Of a stretch of 64,000 bases of DNA, positions 45,840 to 55,000 are shown in pieces. Every line of letters begins with the position of its first letter. Position 1 is the stretch's first letter. This DNA comes from Gremmenia infestans (lineage: Eukaryota > Ascomycota > Leotiomycetes > Helotiales > Hamatocanthoscyphaceae). The notes under the pieces are model-generated. The model was not told where the DNA came from, did no database searches, and saw nothing but the letters and a program-made list of their open reading frames with translations. The stretch is from contig JAFEVB010000008.1 of NCBI GenBank assembly GCA_032629725.1, positions 1,674,001-1,738,000 of the forward strand. Reading direction: 5' to 3'. The position numbers and the translations under genes are program-made.

Positions 45840-46407
45840 TTTCGAGGTACTTAGGTGAGGCGCGCGCGCAAATAAAGTGCCAAAAGCCAAGCGATTTGAA
45901 AGAAAGAAATGCCAGCTCAAGTTCCGGGATTTCTGGATGAAATTATTAGCATGAAAATGCACATCTTCGAGTATATGTTGTGCATAATAAATTAGGAGCT
46001 GAAATAAAGTTATTGTACTGAGGTTTGTTCAGGTAAAGTCAAAGTCAAAGTCAGGGTCCGAAGCGGACTAGTGGAACCAGCACCAGGATTTCGCGTTTTG
46101 CTGTGTTGACTTCGCGCCCAACTTTTTGTTTACGACAACGACCAGCATTTCCGACTACGACAACCCTCGACGTCTCCACCAGCACCGGGAGAATAACACC
46201 CTCAACTCGATACGATCTGGATCCTCGAGTCGACAACTCTCCGTCCATATCTATTAATTCTTCATCTGCAACGTCCACAGATGCTCTAGTAATCAAGGAC
46301 TGCCCCTCTTTCACCGCCCCACCAGACAACAACCTCGAAAAGCAGATTTACCTGCATCAATTACACCTTCTACACTCGTTTGTGCACCATTATACACATA
46401 TCTCATC
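45840..46407. promoter_or_regulatory. Divergent upstream region of ALKBH1-like and CDK1 genes
   Basis: Both genes start outward from these 568 bases. The part at about 46100-46400 is a CA/TC-rich likely leader of the CDK1 transcript. A GTCAAAGTCAAAGTC direct repeat lies at 46037-46051. No specific factor site is identified. Confidence 0.45.
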
Positions 46408-47545
46408 ATGGAGAACTACCAGAAACTCGAAAAGGTTGGAGAAGGTATGTCAATGCGTCTCTACATGTCTAATTGTGCCCTCCATGGTTAGCAGCGTGCA
46501 CAGAAGGCGACTTGCTTACAGCCCCTGAAGGAACTTACGGCGTTGTCTACAAAGCCCGCGACCTCACCCATGCTGGCCGCATCGTAGCTCTGAAGAAAAT
46601 CCGCCTGGAAGCCGAAGACGAAGGAGTCCCATCCACCGCAATTCGCGAGATCTCGCTCCTTAAAGAGATGAACGACCCGAACATCGTGCGCCTCTTTAAC
46701 ATTGTACACGCCGACGGTCACAAGCTTTACCTTGTCTTCGAGTTCCTTGACTTGGACCTGAAGAAATACATGGAAGCCTTACCAGTGTCTGAGGGTGGTA
46801 GGGGAAAGGGTTTACCTGATGGATCGGGACCGGATCTCGGTCGATTAGGGCTGGGCGATAAAATGGTCAAGAAATTCATGAGTCAGTTGTGCGAGGGGGT
46901 ACGGTATTGCCATAGCCATCGGGTGCTGCATCGGGATCTGAAGCCGCAGAATCTCCTTATTGATCGGGAAGGAAATCTCAAGCTGGCGGATTTCGGCTTG
47001 GCTAGGGCTTTTGGTGTGCCGTTGAGGACGTATACGCACGAGGTTGTCACGCTGTGGTACCGGAGCCCGGAGATCCTGCTGGGTGGGAGACAGTATTCTA
47101 CTGGTGTTGATATGTGGAGTGTTGGGTGTATTTTTGCAGAGATGTGTACACGGAAGCCGCTGTTTGCAGGAGATTCGGAGATTGATGAGATTTTCAAGAT
47201 CTTCAAGTATTCAACCCCCCTATCTTCGTCGTTCTTTTTCATACTGACCAGAACAGACTCCTAGGCACACCTACCGAAGCCGAATGGCCAGGCGTTTCCG
47301 ACAAAACCTGCTTCCCAGACTTCAAGACCTCATTCCCGAAATGGCAACGCGACATGTCGCAACCACTTATCAAGGAGCTCGATGATCAAGGTTTGGATCT
47401 GCTTGAGCAGATGTTAGTTTATGACCCCGCGGGTCGTATCTCTGCGAAGGCGTCGTGTATGCATCCGTATTTCGAGGAGGGCAGCTCTGCGTATTCTGGT
47501 CGTGGTTACGGTCCTACTTACACAAAGTCTAATGGGTACCATTGA
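46408..47545 (+). CDS. CDC2: Cyclin-dependent kinase 1 (Cdc2/CDK1)
   Basis: Exons 46408-46444, 46531-47206 and 47257-47545 give 333 residues. The first exon encodes MENYQKLEKVGEG; splicing completes GEGTYGVVYKAR with the inhibitory Thr14 and Tyr15. The cyclin-binding helix is PSTAIREISLLKE (PSTAIRE), the catalytic loop HRDLKPQNLL, the DFG motif LADFGLA, and the activation-loop Thr sits in TYTHEVVTLWYRSPE. The C-lobe ends QMLVYDPAGRISAKASCMHPYF plus a short Gly/Ser tail. An insert near residues 100-120 (SEGGRGKGLPDGSGPDLGR) is longer than in yeast but usual in filamentous fungi. It drives the cell cycle with B-type cyclins. Confidence 0.97.
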
Positions 47546-48315
47546 ATGGAAGATGGGGCGATGGTTGAGGGGCGATAATATGGATAGGCTTATGGCAAGA
47601 GTGGCTTGAGCTTGGATACGCTGAGATGATATACCAATGAATGAGAGGGAAGACTTATAGGAAGGGAGAAAGAAGTGTATGATTCGGAAGCAAAATTTTC
47701 GTTTGCCTTATCTAGCCTTCTTTCAACTCTCCATGCTCTTTCGGATATGCATACTGTTTTCTTATGTTCTGCTACGCGATCAATGGATGGATGGTTGGTT
47801 GGGTGGGTGGGTGGAAGGATGGCGTCTGTGATTCCATGCTTGCTTCCTCGCTTGCCGTACTACTCGAGTACTTTCTCTCAATTAATTACTTGTACAGAGG
47901 TCCGGATTGCATTTTTTCTTTTTGATCTGGCATGGCATGCCCTTTTGTGGGATAGAAATGCATTTGAGAAAAGGAACGGAGATAAATGAAATGAAATAAA
48001 ATACATGGAAATGAGTAGTTCTGGTGGTTGCGTGGGTAAGTATGTGATTTTTATTTTCAACCCCAGAGCCTTTGAGGCAGTCCATATACGGCCGTGATGA
48101 ACGCCCTTGCTATGCTGTATACATGATAGGATAAAAAAATGTATCCCAAAATCCCATCCCATGCCATCTATCTCATCGTCATTAAATTCTCAATTCATTC
48201 ATTATCCCTTGCCAAAATCCCATGTCTCAAATATCCCATAATAAATCCCAATCCCGCATCGAGAAAACCGAATCATTTTCATTCTATCATTCTTCCAACT
48301 CTTCATTCTTTCCGT
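47546..48315. other. Intergenic with a GGTT/GGGT simple repeat
   Basis: An interrupted tract of GGAT, GGTT and GGGT units at about 47785-47820 lies in the likely CDK1 3' region. No gene is supported between here and the small membrane protein. Confidence 0.5.
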
Positions 48316-48471
48316 TTAATCATCAACCAGACTCCTCGAACTCCCACTACCGCTCCCCGAACTGCCACCCCGTCGCGCAACCGATACTAGGTGGTAGATA
48401 CCGAAGGCGATGAGTGCGAGGATGATGAAGAGGATGATGATTATTATGGCTATCACGTCGTTTTCTTGCAT
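48316..48471 (-). CDS. 51-residue single-pass membrane protein
   Basis: ATG 48471 to stop 48316 encodes MQENDVIAIIIIILFIILAL plus 31 residues. One strongly hydrophobic helix covers about residues 6-30, followed by a basic turn (SVARRGG) and a Gly/Ser tail ending SSRSLVDD. The positive charge after the helix suggests the N-terminus faces the lumen or outside. Small fungal proteins of this kind (stress-responsive or ATPase-associated proteolipids) exist, but I cannot assign it. In-frame codons upstream of the ATG look like leader sequence, rich in His and Pro. Confidence 0.55.
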   Translation of the reverse strand: MQENDVIAIIIIILFIILALIAFGIYHLVSVARRGGSSGSGSGSSRSLVDD

Positions 48472-49417
48472 TTTTGCTGCTTTTTGCCTTCTCTTATCTA
48501 TATAGAGATTTGGAGAAGGTGGGAAGTTGTGGTCGTGGTGTGGATGTAGATGTAAGGTGGTAGAGGAGGCTGGGGGAGGAGGCCCGGAGTTTTGCGTGGG
48601 ATTTGATATATATGCGAGATGAGGATGAAGTGAAGTAAGGTGGATGCTCAGGTGTTTGTGTTTCTGTCTTAAGAAGCAGAGAACAGGGATATCTGAAAGA
48701 AGAAAAAAGATTAGCAAATTACTCTAATTAAGTATGAACGTTGCAGTATACATACCTCTTGGCTCAAAGCAGATCAATCTCGTAAAAGCGAGGCGCAAGG
48801 CTGAGCTTTCCGATAAACAGAGTTTCTTTCGTCAGATGAACAATAAATATCTTCTGCGTAAAGCCAAAGTCGTAAATCGTAATTGATTTGATATTTCGTA
48901 GATGCAATGCGATAGATGTCTTAGTAAAGGTCTGGAATGAAAGAGAAAGGAAAAAGAGAGAGAGAAAGAGTTCCAGCCCATTTGTTTTGTACTGGTTGTC
49001 CTGCCACTCTGATTTACTTGCCAGTGCTGACGGGGAGGCGTGCAGGGATTTAATTGGGTGGTCGGGGTGGTGAGGTGCGGATGTCCGTGCGCTGAGTAAA
49101 AAAGTGGCGGGGGTGGAGTTAGGTGCACGTGATGGGGATACGAACGAACTTTTTACTTTTGGTTTTGCGATGCGTCTGTTGGGGTCTATTTTTAATTAGG
49201 AGATGGATAATTAGATGTGCTGCATTGTAAATAAAATCAGAGATTTGGATGAATTCTACAAGGTGTATGTTTTTACTCGTGGTTATGCATGGCTGCTCGC
49301 TTAGGCCGTGTTTCTGAATAGCTTCAGGAAATAAACGGGAGGGAGCGCTTCAAGTACCAACCATAATATTATACATGATATACAAAATTAATCTAAAGAA
49401 TATGTCCATCTATTTAA
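48472..49417. other. Intergenic, nothing firm
   Basis: Upstream of the small membrane protein. A possible intron in its leader is suggested by a minus-strand GTATGT at 48749-48754, but no exon is certain. No other feature. Confidence 0.4.
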
Positions 49418-50167
49418 TTATTTACGGGTATATCCTTCGGGCCTCTTAAACGTCGGTCTCGGTGCATCATAAGTCGGAATACTCAGACCCCACTTGGGTT
49501 CCGGCTTCGATTTACCCTTACCCGTACCCATACCCGTACTTACCAGCGGACTCATTTCGGGCCACCTAAGTTCGAGCTCTCTGCCTTCAGCATCCGAATC
49601 CATGTTGTCCACTGGCCCCTCAGTCCATTCCTCCATTGCCATCTTAGCGAGTGATTTTTCCTTTTCCCGCCGGAAGTAGGAGCTGACAGTTGCGTAGGAT
49701 GCTGGAGCATGTTTTATACGTTTGGGAGCTGCCTTCTCGCGATTCTTCTCGCCGTTCATTTCCTGTTCAATTTCCTCCGCTTGGTGGGCGGGTTGGGTTT
49801 CTGTCGTACTAGGTGTTGATAGCGGTGACAGAGGCTCTTCGACCAATGGATCCCGAAATAACTCCTCCTCCTCATAGGCGCGTCTCGCTAGTGGCGTAGT
49901 GTACATCGGCAGTGGTGGTATGGGTTGCTGGACGAATCGCTCGATAGGGACGTCGAGCTTGTCCTCTGGCTCCCTTGGCCCTGATTCTCGGTCACTGTCT
50001 TCCCAGAATTCTGCGAATTCCTGTACCTCGGGGTTCTCTCTCCAGTTCTCCTCTTGTCGTGCTGCAAACTCTTCAAATGACGTTCCAACGGGCTCCTCTA
50101 GTCTCGGCTGGGCTACGACAGCTTGTTTGAAAGAAATTCGCAAATGTGAAATCGATATGAGGATCAT
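49418..50167 (-). CDS. Hypothetical acidic, largely disordered protein
   Basis: Open frame of 249 residues from ATG 50167. It is rich in Glu, Pro and Arg (EEPLSPLSTPSTTETQPAHQ, NGEKNREKAAPKRIKHAPAS) with little predicted fold. A short conserved-looking patch is ATVSSYFRREKEKSLAKMAM, and the end (LSIPTYDAPRPTFKRPEGY) may be a linear motif. No family recognised. The first 15 residues (MILISISHLRISF) look unlike the rest, and a splice acceptor (CCCAG) precedes the ATG, so the true start may be an upstream exon. Confidence 0.5.
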   Translation of the reverse strand: MILISISHLRISFKQAVVAQPRLEEPVGTSFEEFAARQEENWRENPEVQEFAEFWEDSDRESGPREPEDKLDVPIERFVQQPIPPLPMYTTPLARRAYEEEELFRDPLVEEPLSPLSTPSTTETQPAHQAEEIEQEMNGEKNREKAAPKRIKHAPASYATVSSYFRREKEKSLAKMAMEEWTEGPVDNMDSDAEGRELELRWPEMSPLVSTGMGTGKGKSKPEPKWGLSIPTYDAPRPTFKRPEGYTRK

Positions 50168-50846
50168 CTGGGAACCTAGATATTAATAGAACGCGTTCAG
50201 AAAAGTCATATCAGGTCTTTCTAAACAGTTATTACGGCGTTACTAGGAGTGAGAATGCTACGACTATCGCTAAATCATTATGATCGAATTATTATTACCA
50301 ACTTTTACCATCTAACCTCATATTATGAATCAGTGCTGCTTTTTCGGTCTACCACCAGGCTCCTTTGGGGAGCGCCTTTGTGTAGATAAGGTCGTGAAAT
50401 AATATATAAGTATAAAAATTTACTCAATGGCGTGTTAAACAAAGCGGTCAATGCCGAGCCTTTGTGTCTAATTTCACTTTTTGCTTGATATAATAACCGA
50501 CAAATAATAGTCTTAATAAAGAAAATTCTTGCAATTAGCTTCTTTTTCGAATGTTGTATTTTAGTTTTGTAATGAAGACATTATCTATGTGATGATCCTG
50601 TTCTATCAAATAGACCAAGACAGAATATAGAAACGCAAGCAAGTAGATTGATATTCTTTCCTGATAATTAACTTACCACCATCACCATCAAAATCACCTC
50701 CATCCACACATTGACTTGATCAACGCATTAAGGTTGTCTAACTTCACCTACGCATTAACTTCACCAACAAATTACCTTCATTTACCAATCAACTCTATCT
50801 ACCAACGATCACCAGTCTACAAACAAACCAAAATCCTCTGATAGAA
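50168..50846. other. AT-rich intergenic, nothing seen
   Basis: No terminal repeats, genes or RNAs recognised. The last 150 bases are CA-rich with repeats of the type CACCAAC/CATCACC and probably form the leader of the next gene. Confidence 0.5.
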
Positions 50847-51074
50847 ATGTGCAAAACAACATTCTACGCATATTACCCTTGTGGCCACATTGACGACCAC
50901 CTTCAAAAATCCTTCTGCAATCCGTCCATCTATGGAGCCCGCAACTCGACTCAGTGTCCAGATTGGGCTAGTGAAACAATACTAGTTTCGGGGACTTGTA
51001 ATGAGTGCAGAGCAGAGAGGAGGGCGGCGTGGCTGGAGAGATTGAGAGCCCTAGGTTTTTGGGCAACTTTTTGA
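50847..51074 (+). CDS. Small Cys-rich protein, MC-x9-C-x-H type
   Basis: Single exon, 75 residues. It starts MCKTTFYAYYPCGHIDDHLQ and has further Cys at positions 24, 37, 50 and 53 (CNEC), then a basic helix (RAERRAAWLERLRALGFW). No signal peptide, so it is intracellular; the Cys/His set may bind zinc. Cys2, Cys12 and His14, followed by an Asp pair, are placed as in the truncated gene at the left edge of the window. Function unknown. An ATG in good context and the conserved spacing argue for a real gene. Confidence 0.6.
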   Translation: MCKTTFYAYYPCGHIDDHLQKSFCNPSIYGARNSTQCPDWASETILVSGTCNECRAERRAAWLERLRALGFWATF

Positions 51075-51850
51075 TCGGGCTTTTGATTAGAAGCAGCTTT
51101 CTGATAAGCAGTCCAGCTTTTCCTGAGAAGTCACGGTAGGAATATTGCAAGAGAACTAGTTATTGGGTTAATTGTCACTTCAAATGCCGCAGATTAGACT
51201 TGGGAAATAAGTTTATTAAACCCTACTACCGAAAGCTTCTTGAAAAGTAGAGAAGTGGTGTAGAAATTCATGTAATGAACTGACATCTTATACTATACCC
51301 TTTTATTTAATGATGTACTTAGGTACTCGTAGAATATCGTCACTTCTACGTCTCGTACGGTGGCATTTCCTTCAAGAACTCTTTCCTTTGGATCTCAACA
51401 TTATGCAGCGACCAGATAATCAAGCGAAGCCTTCTGCTTCGAATCCTCATATTCCTATACAACCTCCTTTCAAAACGTATACGAAGCTATTTCTTCAATT
51501 TCCGCGCGTTGCAATCACGGTATGATAAATAGTTTTTGTTGCAGCGAAGTATGCTATGAAAGGTATGACAGACAATAGTTTGATGTTACACGTATCAGTT
51601 TGCTATCTATTAATAGATAATCCCATCATACGACTCCTACGACTCTTGCTCCCTCACGAGCGATTCTTCTATTTCCGGCACCCGGTCGACATATGTACAA
51701 TACATGCGGTGCATAGAGAGCTCGATCCCAGATTAAAAAGCGTCTTTAGATGCTTGATAGACTCATCAAGTTCAGTCTCCTATCACGCTTCCGTCTCTTT
51801 TTGCCATCTGCTTTAATCGGTAAATCTCTAGTGCGAAATCCAACTTCGCC
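51075..51850. other. Intergenic, nothing firm
   Basis: The plus frame 51310-51525 has a Pro/Gln-rich middle but no domain and no plausible continuation. Nothing else is supported. Confidence 0.45.
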
Positions 51851-52975
51851 TTACCGGATCATGTGTTTCGGAAGTCTATCATAAATATACGGTACATGGG
51901 AAAGAAATTGAAAACTCGCCGGATACGCCTTTAGCGTCCCACCACTCTCCAAGCGATACTGCGTCTGTTCCGCCGTATAATCCTGTTTCCCCAACTGATA
52001 CACAAACGGATTCCCCTCATTATCATCTGCACCTCGGAACGGCTCCAGCATTCCATGTAACAGCTCGCAGGCGAGTCTTCTGCGTTTATTAGCTGCGAAG
52101 AAATCTCTGTATGCGACGACGTACGGATTGCCGTTGATGGTGTATAGGTAGGGTTCCTGGGACATGTTGGCTGGGAAGGTGGATGGGTTGAGGTTTTGCA
52201 CGCCGATCCAGTCCGGGAGGTCATAGCCGAGGGCGATAGCCATTGTGTTTGCGGCGACGGCGATGGTGCAGTCATTTCTGCTGTCGGATTGTTGGGCGGA
52301 ACTGTCGAAGCGCAGACGCCATTCGAGGGGAATGAAGGAGTGTTTGAGATAGTGGGATAAGAAGAATATGGTCTTTAAGAGGGTGTTGTCTCGGAAAGTT
52401 TGCCGATTTGCACTATCGCTGTCGAGGAATTCGATGGTCTTGTGGAAAGGAGATATGACGAGGAGAGTTGAGTGATCGGCTGTTGTGGGGTCGGGGACGT
52501 GAATGAAGATGAACTTTGTGCTGTAGAATGTGGCCTGTCTGATACCTGCATTTTCCAAATATTCTATGGCTTCTTCCATCTTATCTGCAACCATATAGCT
52601 CCATGTGGGAAAGTCCGGTGCTGCGCAGTAAGGAGGATCATGACCGTAAGTTTCATTAACGAAATTGCATGTCATTTTCATTGCTTTGTTAATGGTATCG
52701 CCTATGACCCGTCCCTGGCAGTTCTTGAATAACAGACTACTGATGTCGGCTCCGAATATTACGTCCTTCGTCCTATCAGGAGTCTCACCTACTCTTCTCA
52801 AATCGACCACCACCTTGGCGGAAGAATTAGTGTCGTCTCCAAACATGAAGGGCTCTAGGATTTTTCGTTGCTCTTCGTTTATATCGCCATATTGTTTTGC
52901 CAGATCAACTTCATCAGAAAGTATCGGCGGGAATGGAACTGCCGAATTCGCCGTGGGATTGCGTCTTCTTGACAT
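51851..52975 (-). CDS. Divergent C48 (Ulp1-like) cysteine-protease-fold protein
   Basis: Single exon, 374 residues from ATG 52975 (MSRRRNPTANSAVPFPPILS). The order of residues matches the Ulp1/C48 fold: His168 in DHSTLLVIS, Asp185 or 187 in IEFLDSDSAN, a Gln pair 228-229, and Cys236 in DSRNDCTIAVAANTMAIALG. In typical members the His is followed by Trp and the Cys by Gly; here they are Ser and Thr, and the Gln-Cys gap is one longer, so activity is uncertain. Canonical enzymes cleave SUMO or related modifiers. The N-terminal 150 residues show no known domain. It could be a deubiquitin-like protease, an inactive relative, or a domesticated mobile-element protease. In-frame codons reach back to an ATG at 53092, giving 39 more residues. 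Confidence 0.6.
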   Translation of the reverse strand: MSRRRNPTANSAVPFPPILSDEVDLAKQYGDINEEQRKILEPFMFGDDTNSSAKVVVDLRRVGETPDRTKDVIFGADISSLLFKNCQGRVIGDTINKAMKMTCNFVNETYGHDPPYCAAPDFPTWSYMVADKMEEAIEYLENAGIRQATFYSTKFIFIHVPDPTTADHSTLLVISPFHKTIEFLDSDSANRQTFRDNTLLKTIFFLSHYLKHSFIPLEWRLRFDSSAQQSDSRNDCTIAVAANTMAIALGYDLPDWIGVQNLNPSTFPANMSQEPYLYTINGNPYVVAYRDFFAANKRRRLACELLHGMLEPFRGADDNEGNPFVYQLGKQDYTAEQTQYRLESGGTLKAYPASFQFLSHVPYIYDRLPKHMIR

Positions 52976-53738
52976 TTTAAGCAGATGTATAATACACTGC
53001 TCGCGTGTAGATCCGAAAACATCACGTAAATTGAATTCTTTAGATACATATCTAGAATAGAACAAAGGTGAGGCAAGTTTCAAAGCTCGCAAGTCAAAAG
53101 ACGGCGAGCTTCCCTTGGCTTCTTTGTTTCATTGTCCGCGTCGGGGTTATCAAAGGACAATTCCGGCAAAGCTTTCCAAGCACAAATAGTCTATGAAAGA
53201 CCAGATACGTGTATGGTTAATAGTTTTTATTCCACCCGCTTATGCTCAAAATTCTTTAAGTGTCGAGGATAAGGTAGGTACAACTCCACTAAAGGGCGCA
53301 GGAAACACAAAATTAAGCTAATTAATAAAGGGAAGATGAGAGTTGGCAGAATGAATAAGGGTGATGACTTGCTTCAAATCAATTAAATGTTTCGAAATTT
53401 TATAGGTAAATATGGACAGCATACGATATTGGACTTTCATTTCTACATAGGCTTTCTGTTACTGATAAGATATTCAGGGGCTCCTCGCCAAATACCAGCC
53501 CCTCATTCGCTAAATATTATAGACAGATCTGCATGTAGATTTCGGCACGTCCCCTATGCCCGCCCCGCCGTCATCGGGATAACCCCCGCTATCAGATCCT
53601 ACAGCCTTGCTGACAAAGTTCGCAACGACAACAATCACCTTGACGCACTTTCACCAAATAGACCCAGTCTCTCTCAATACCCTCGCGCGATTGAATAGGA
53701 CTTCACTTGTAAACTGCTTCTTTACTTCTGTCGCCGCC
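52976..53738. other. Divergent upstream region, nothing firm
   Basis: Lies between the C48-like gene and riboflavin kinase, which are transcribed away from each other. No gene, repeat or recognisable factor site. Confidence 0.45.
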
Positions 53739-54530
53739 ATGTCTTCAGACGCAGCAGCAGCAGTGCCCCGCGCGCCTCGACCCACGATAATAGGACCAGA
53801 CACTGGTCCCGAACCCCCATTCCCTCTGCGCATGGAAGGCGAAGTGATATCAGGCTTTGGACGAGGTTCAAAAGAGGTACTGCCTCCTCCTATATAATGC
53901 TTCTCTCTCTCGCCGGTCTCCATGCCCATCAATCCCTACCTTACCCCGCGCTGATATTTATCTTACCCCACCACTCATTGTCTGGACTTTTCTGGACCTT
54001 TCTAGACTTTTACTAACAGCTAGGTATAGCTAGGTATCCCAACAGCGAATATCCCCGTAACAGGCGTGTCATGGATCGAAAGCTTAAAATCCGGAGTATA
54101 TTTCGGCTACGCATCTCTGCACCTCCCCGCTTCGCATCCAGACCTCTCCACGTCCACATCCCCTCCCAAGTCCTCCTCCTCCCCAAGCAATTGGCGCACC
54201 TTCCCAATGGTAATGTCAATCGGCTACAACCCATTCTACAAAAACACCGTACGGTCGGCTGAAGTGCACGTTCTGCATTCGTTCGCGAAGGATTTCTACG
54301 GTAGTTGGATGAGGGTTAGTGTTAGTGGGTTTATAAGAAGGGAGTTGGATTATGTGGATGTGGAGAGTTTGATTAGGGATATTAGGGTTGATTGTGAGGT
54401 GGCGAGGAGGAGTTTGGAGAGGGGAGCGTGGGGGCCGGGGAGGGAGAAGGAGTGGTTGGAGGGGGAGGGTTGGAGTGAGAGTAAGAGGGTTGAAAAGGTG
54501 GCAGGGGAGGGCAATACGAGTAAAGTTTGA
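53739..54530 (+). CDS. FMN1: Riboflavin kinase
   Basis: Exons 53739-53876 and 54030-54530, with a 153-nt intron, encode 212 residues. The kinase converts riboflavin to FMN with ATP. Motifs: FPLRMEGEVISGFGRGSKE, then after splicing LGIPTANIPV (the PTAN motif that binds ATP and metal), GVYFGYASL, and SIGYNPFYKNTVRSAEVHVL with FAKDFYG. The acceptor lies in a tandem 10-base duplication (CTAGGTATAG CTAGGTATCC), so two AGs compete; only the second (before 54030) keeps the frame. A Ser/Pro insert near 90-105 is usual in fungi. The length is normal for the family. Confidence 0.95.
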
Positions 54531-55000
54531 GGAGATTCTGTTATGTTGCAAATGGTGAGCGTGATGTGATGGGATGATTGATGGCTGGCGTTACATAGAG
54601 TGGCATAGAGGTAGATGGAGACTGGCATATGAGAATATAGATGCGCGAACTGATGCTATTCTTCCTCCGCAAACACTTTCTACGGAACTCATCTTAGGCA
54701 TCCAACTCCCTATTAACCACGCGTTTCTTATGACAAGCGTGGTGGACATGTTAATCTGAGACGGGACCTCGCCGGGGGTGGAGCGGAGTGGGAATGGGCT
54801 ACTGGTACGGAGTAAGCAAGTGTTTACAGCACAAGGAAAGCGGGCCAGGTGTGAAAAGCTTAACAAAAGTGTTAGTGAATTACGAGTAAATAGCAGGAGC
54901 AGATATGCTATAATAATGCTATCCCTAAAAACACAGCCCGGCCAGCGCCTTGCCTGCTTGAAAACCGAAAGCCAATACTCAACATGGTATCACCTCATAA
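54531..55000. other. Convergent intergenic region
   Basis: About 470 bases between the ends of FMN1 and RAP1; no feature recognised. Confidence 0.5.

Noticed and set aside
45840..45962. Mitochondrial-like presequence ahead of the ALKBH1-like protein
   Set aside because: The basic, hydroxylated extension looked like a targeting peptide, but there is no ATG in frame; it would need a GTG start.
51310..51525. 71-codon plus-strand frame
   Set aside because: A possible downstream intron would be only about 26 nt and leads to a stop at once.
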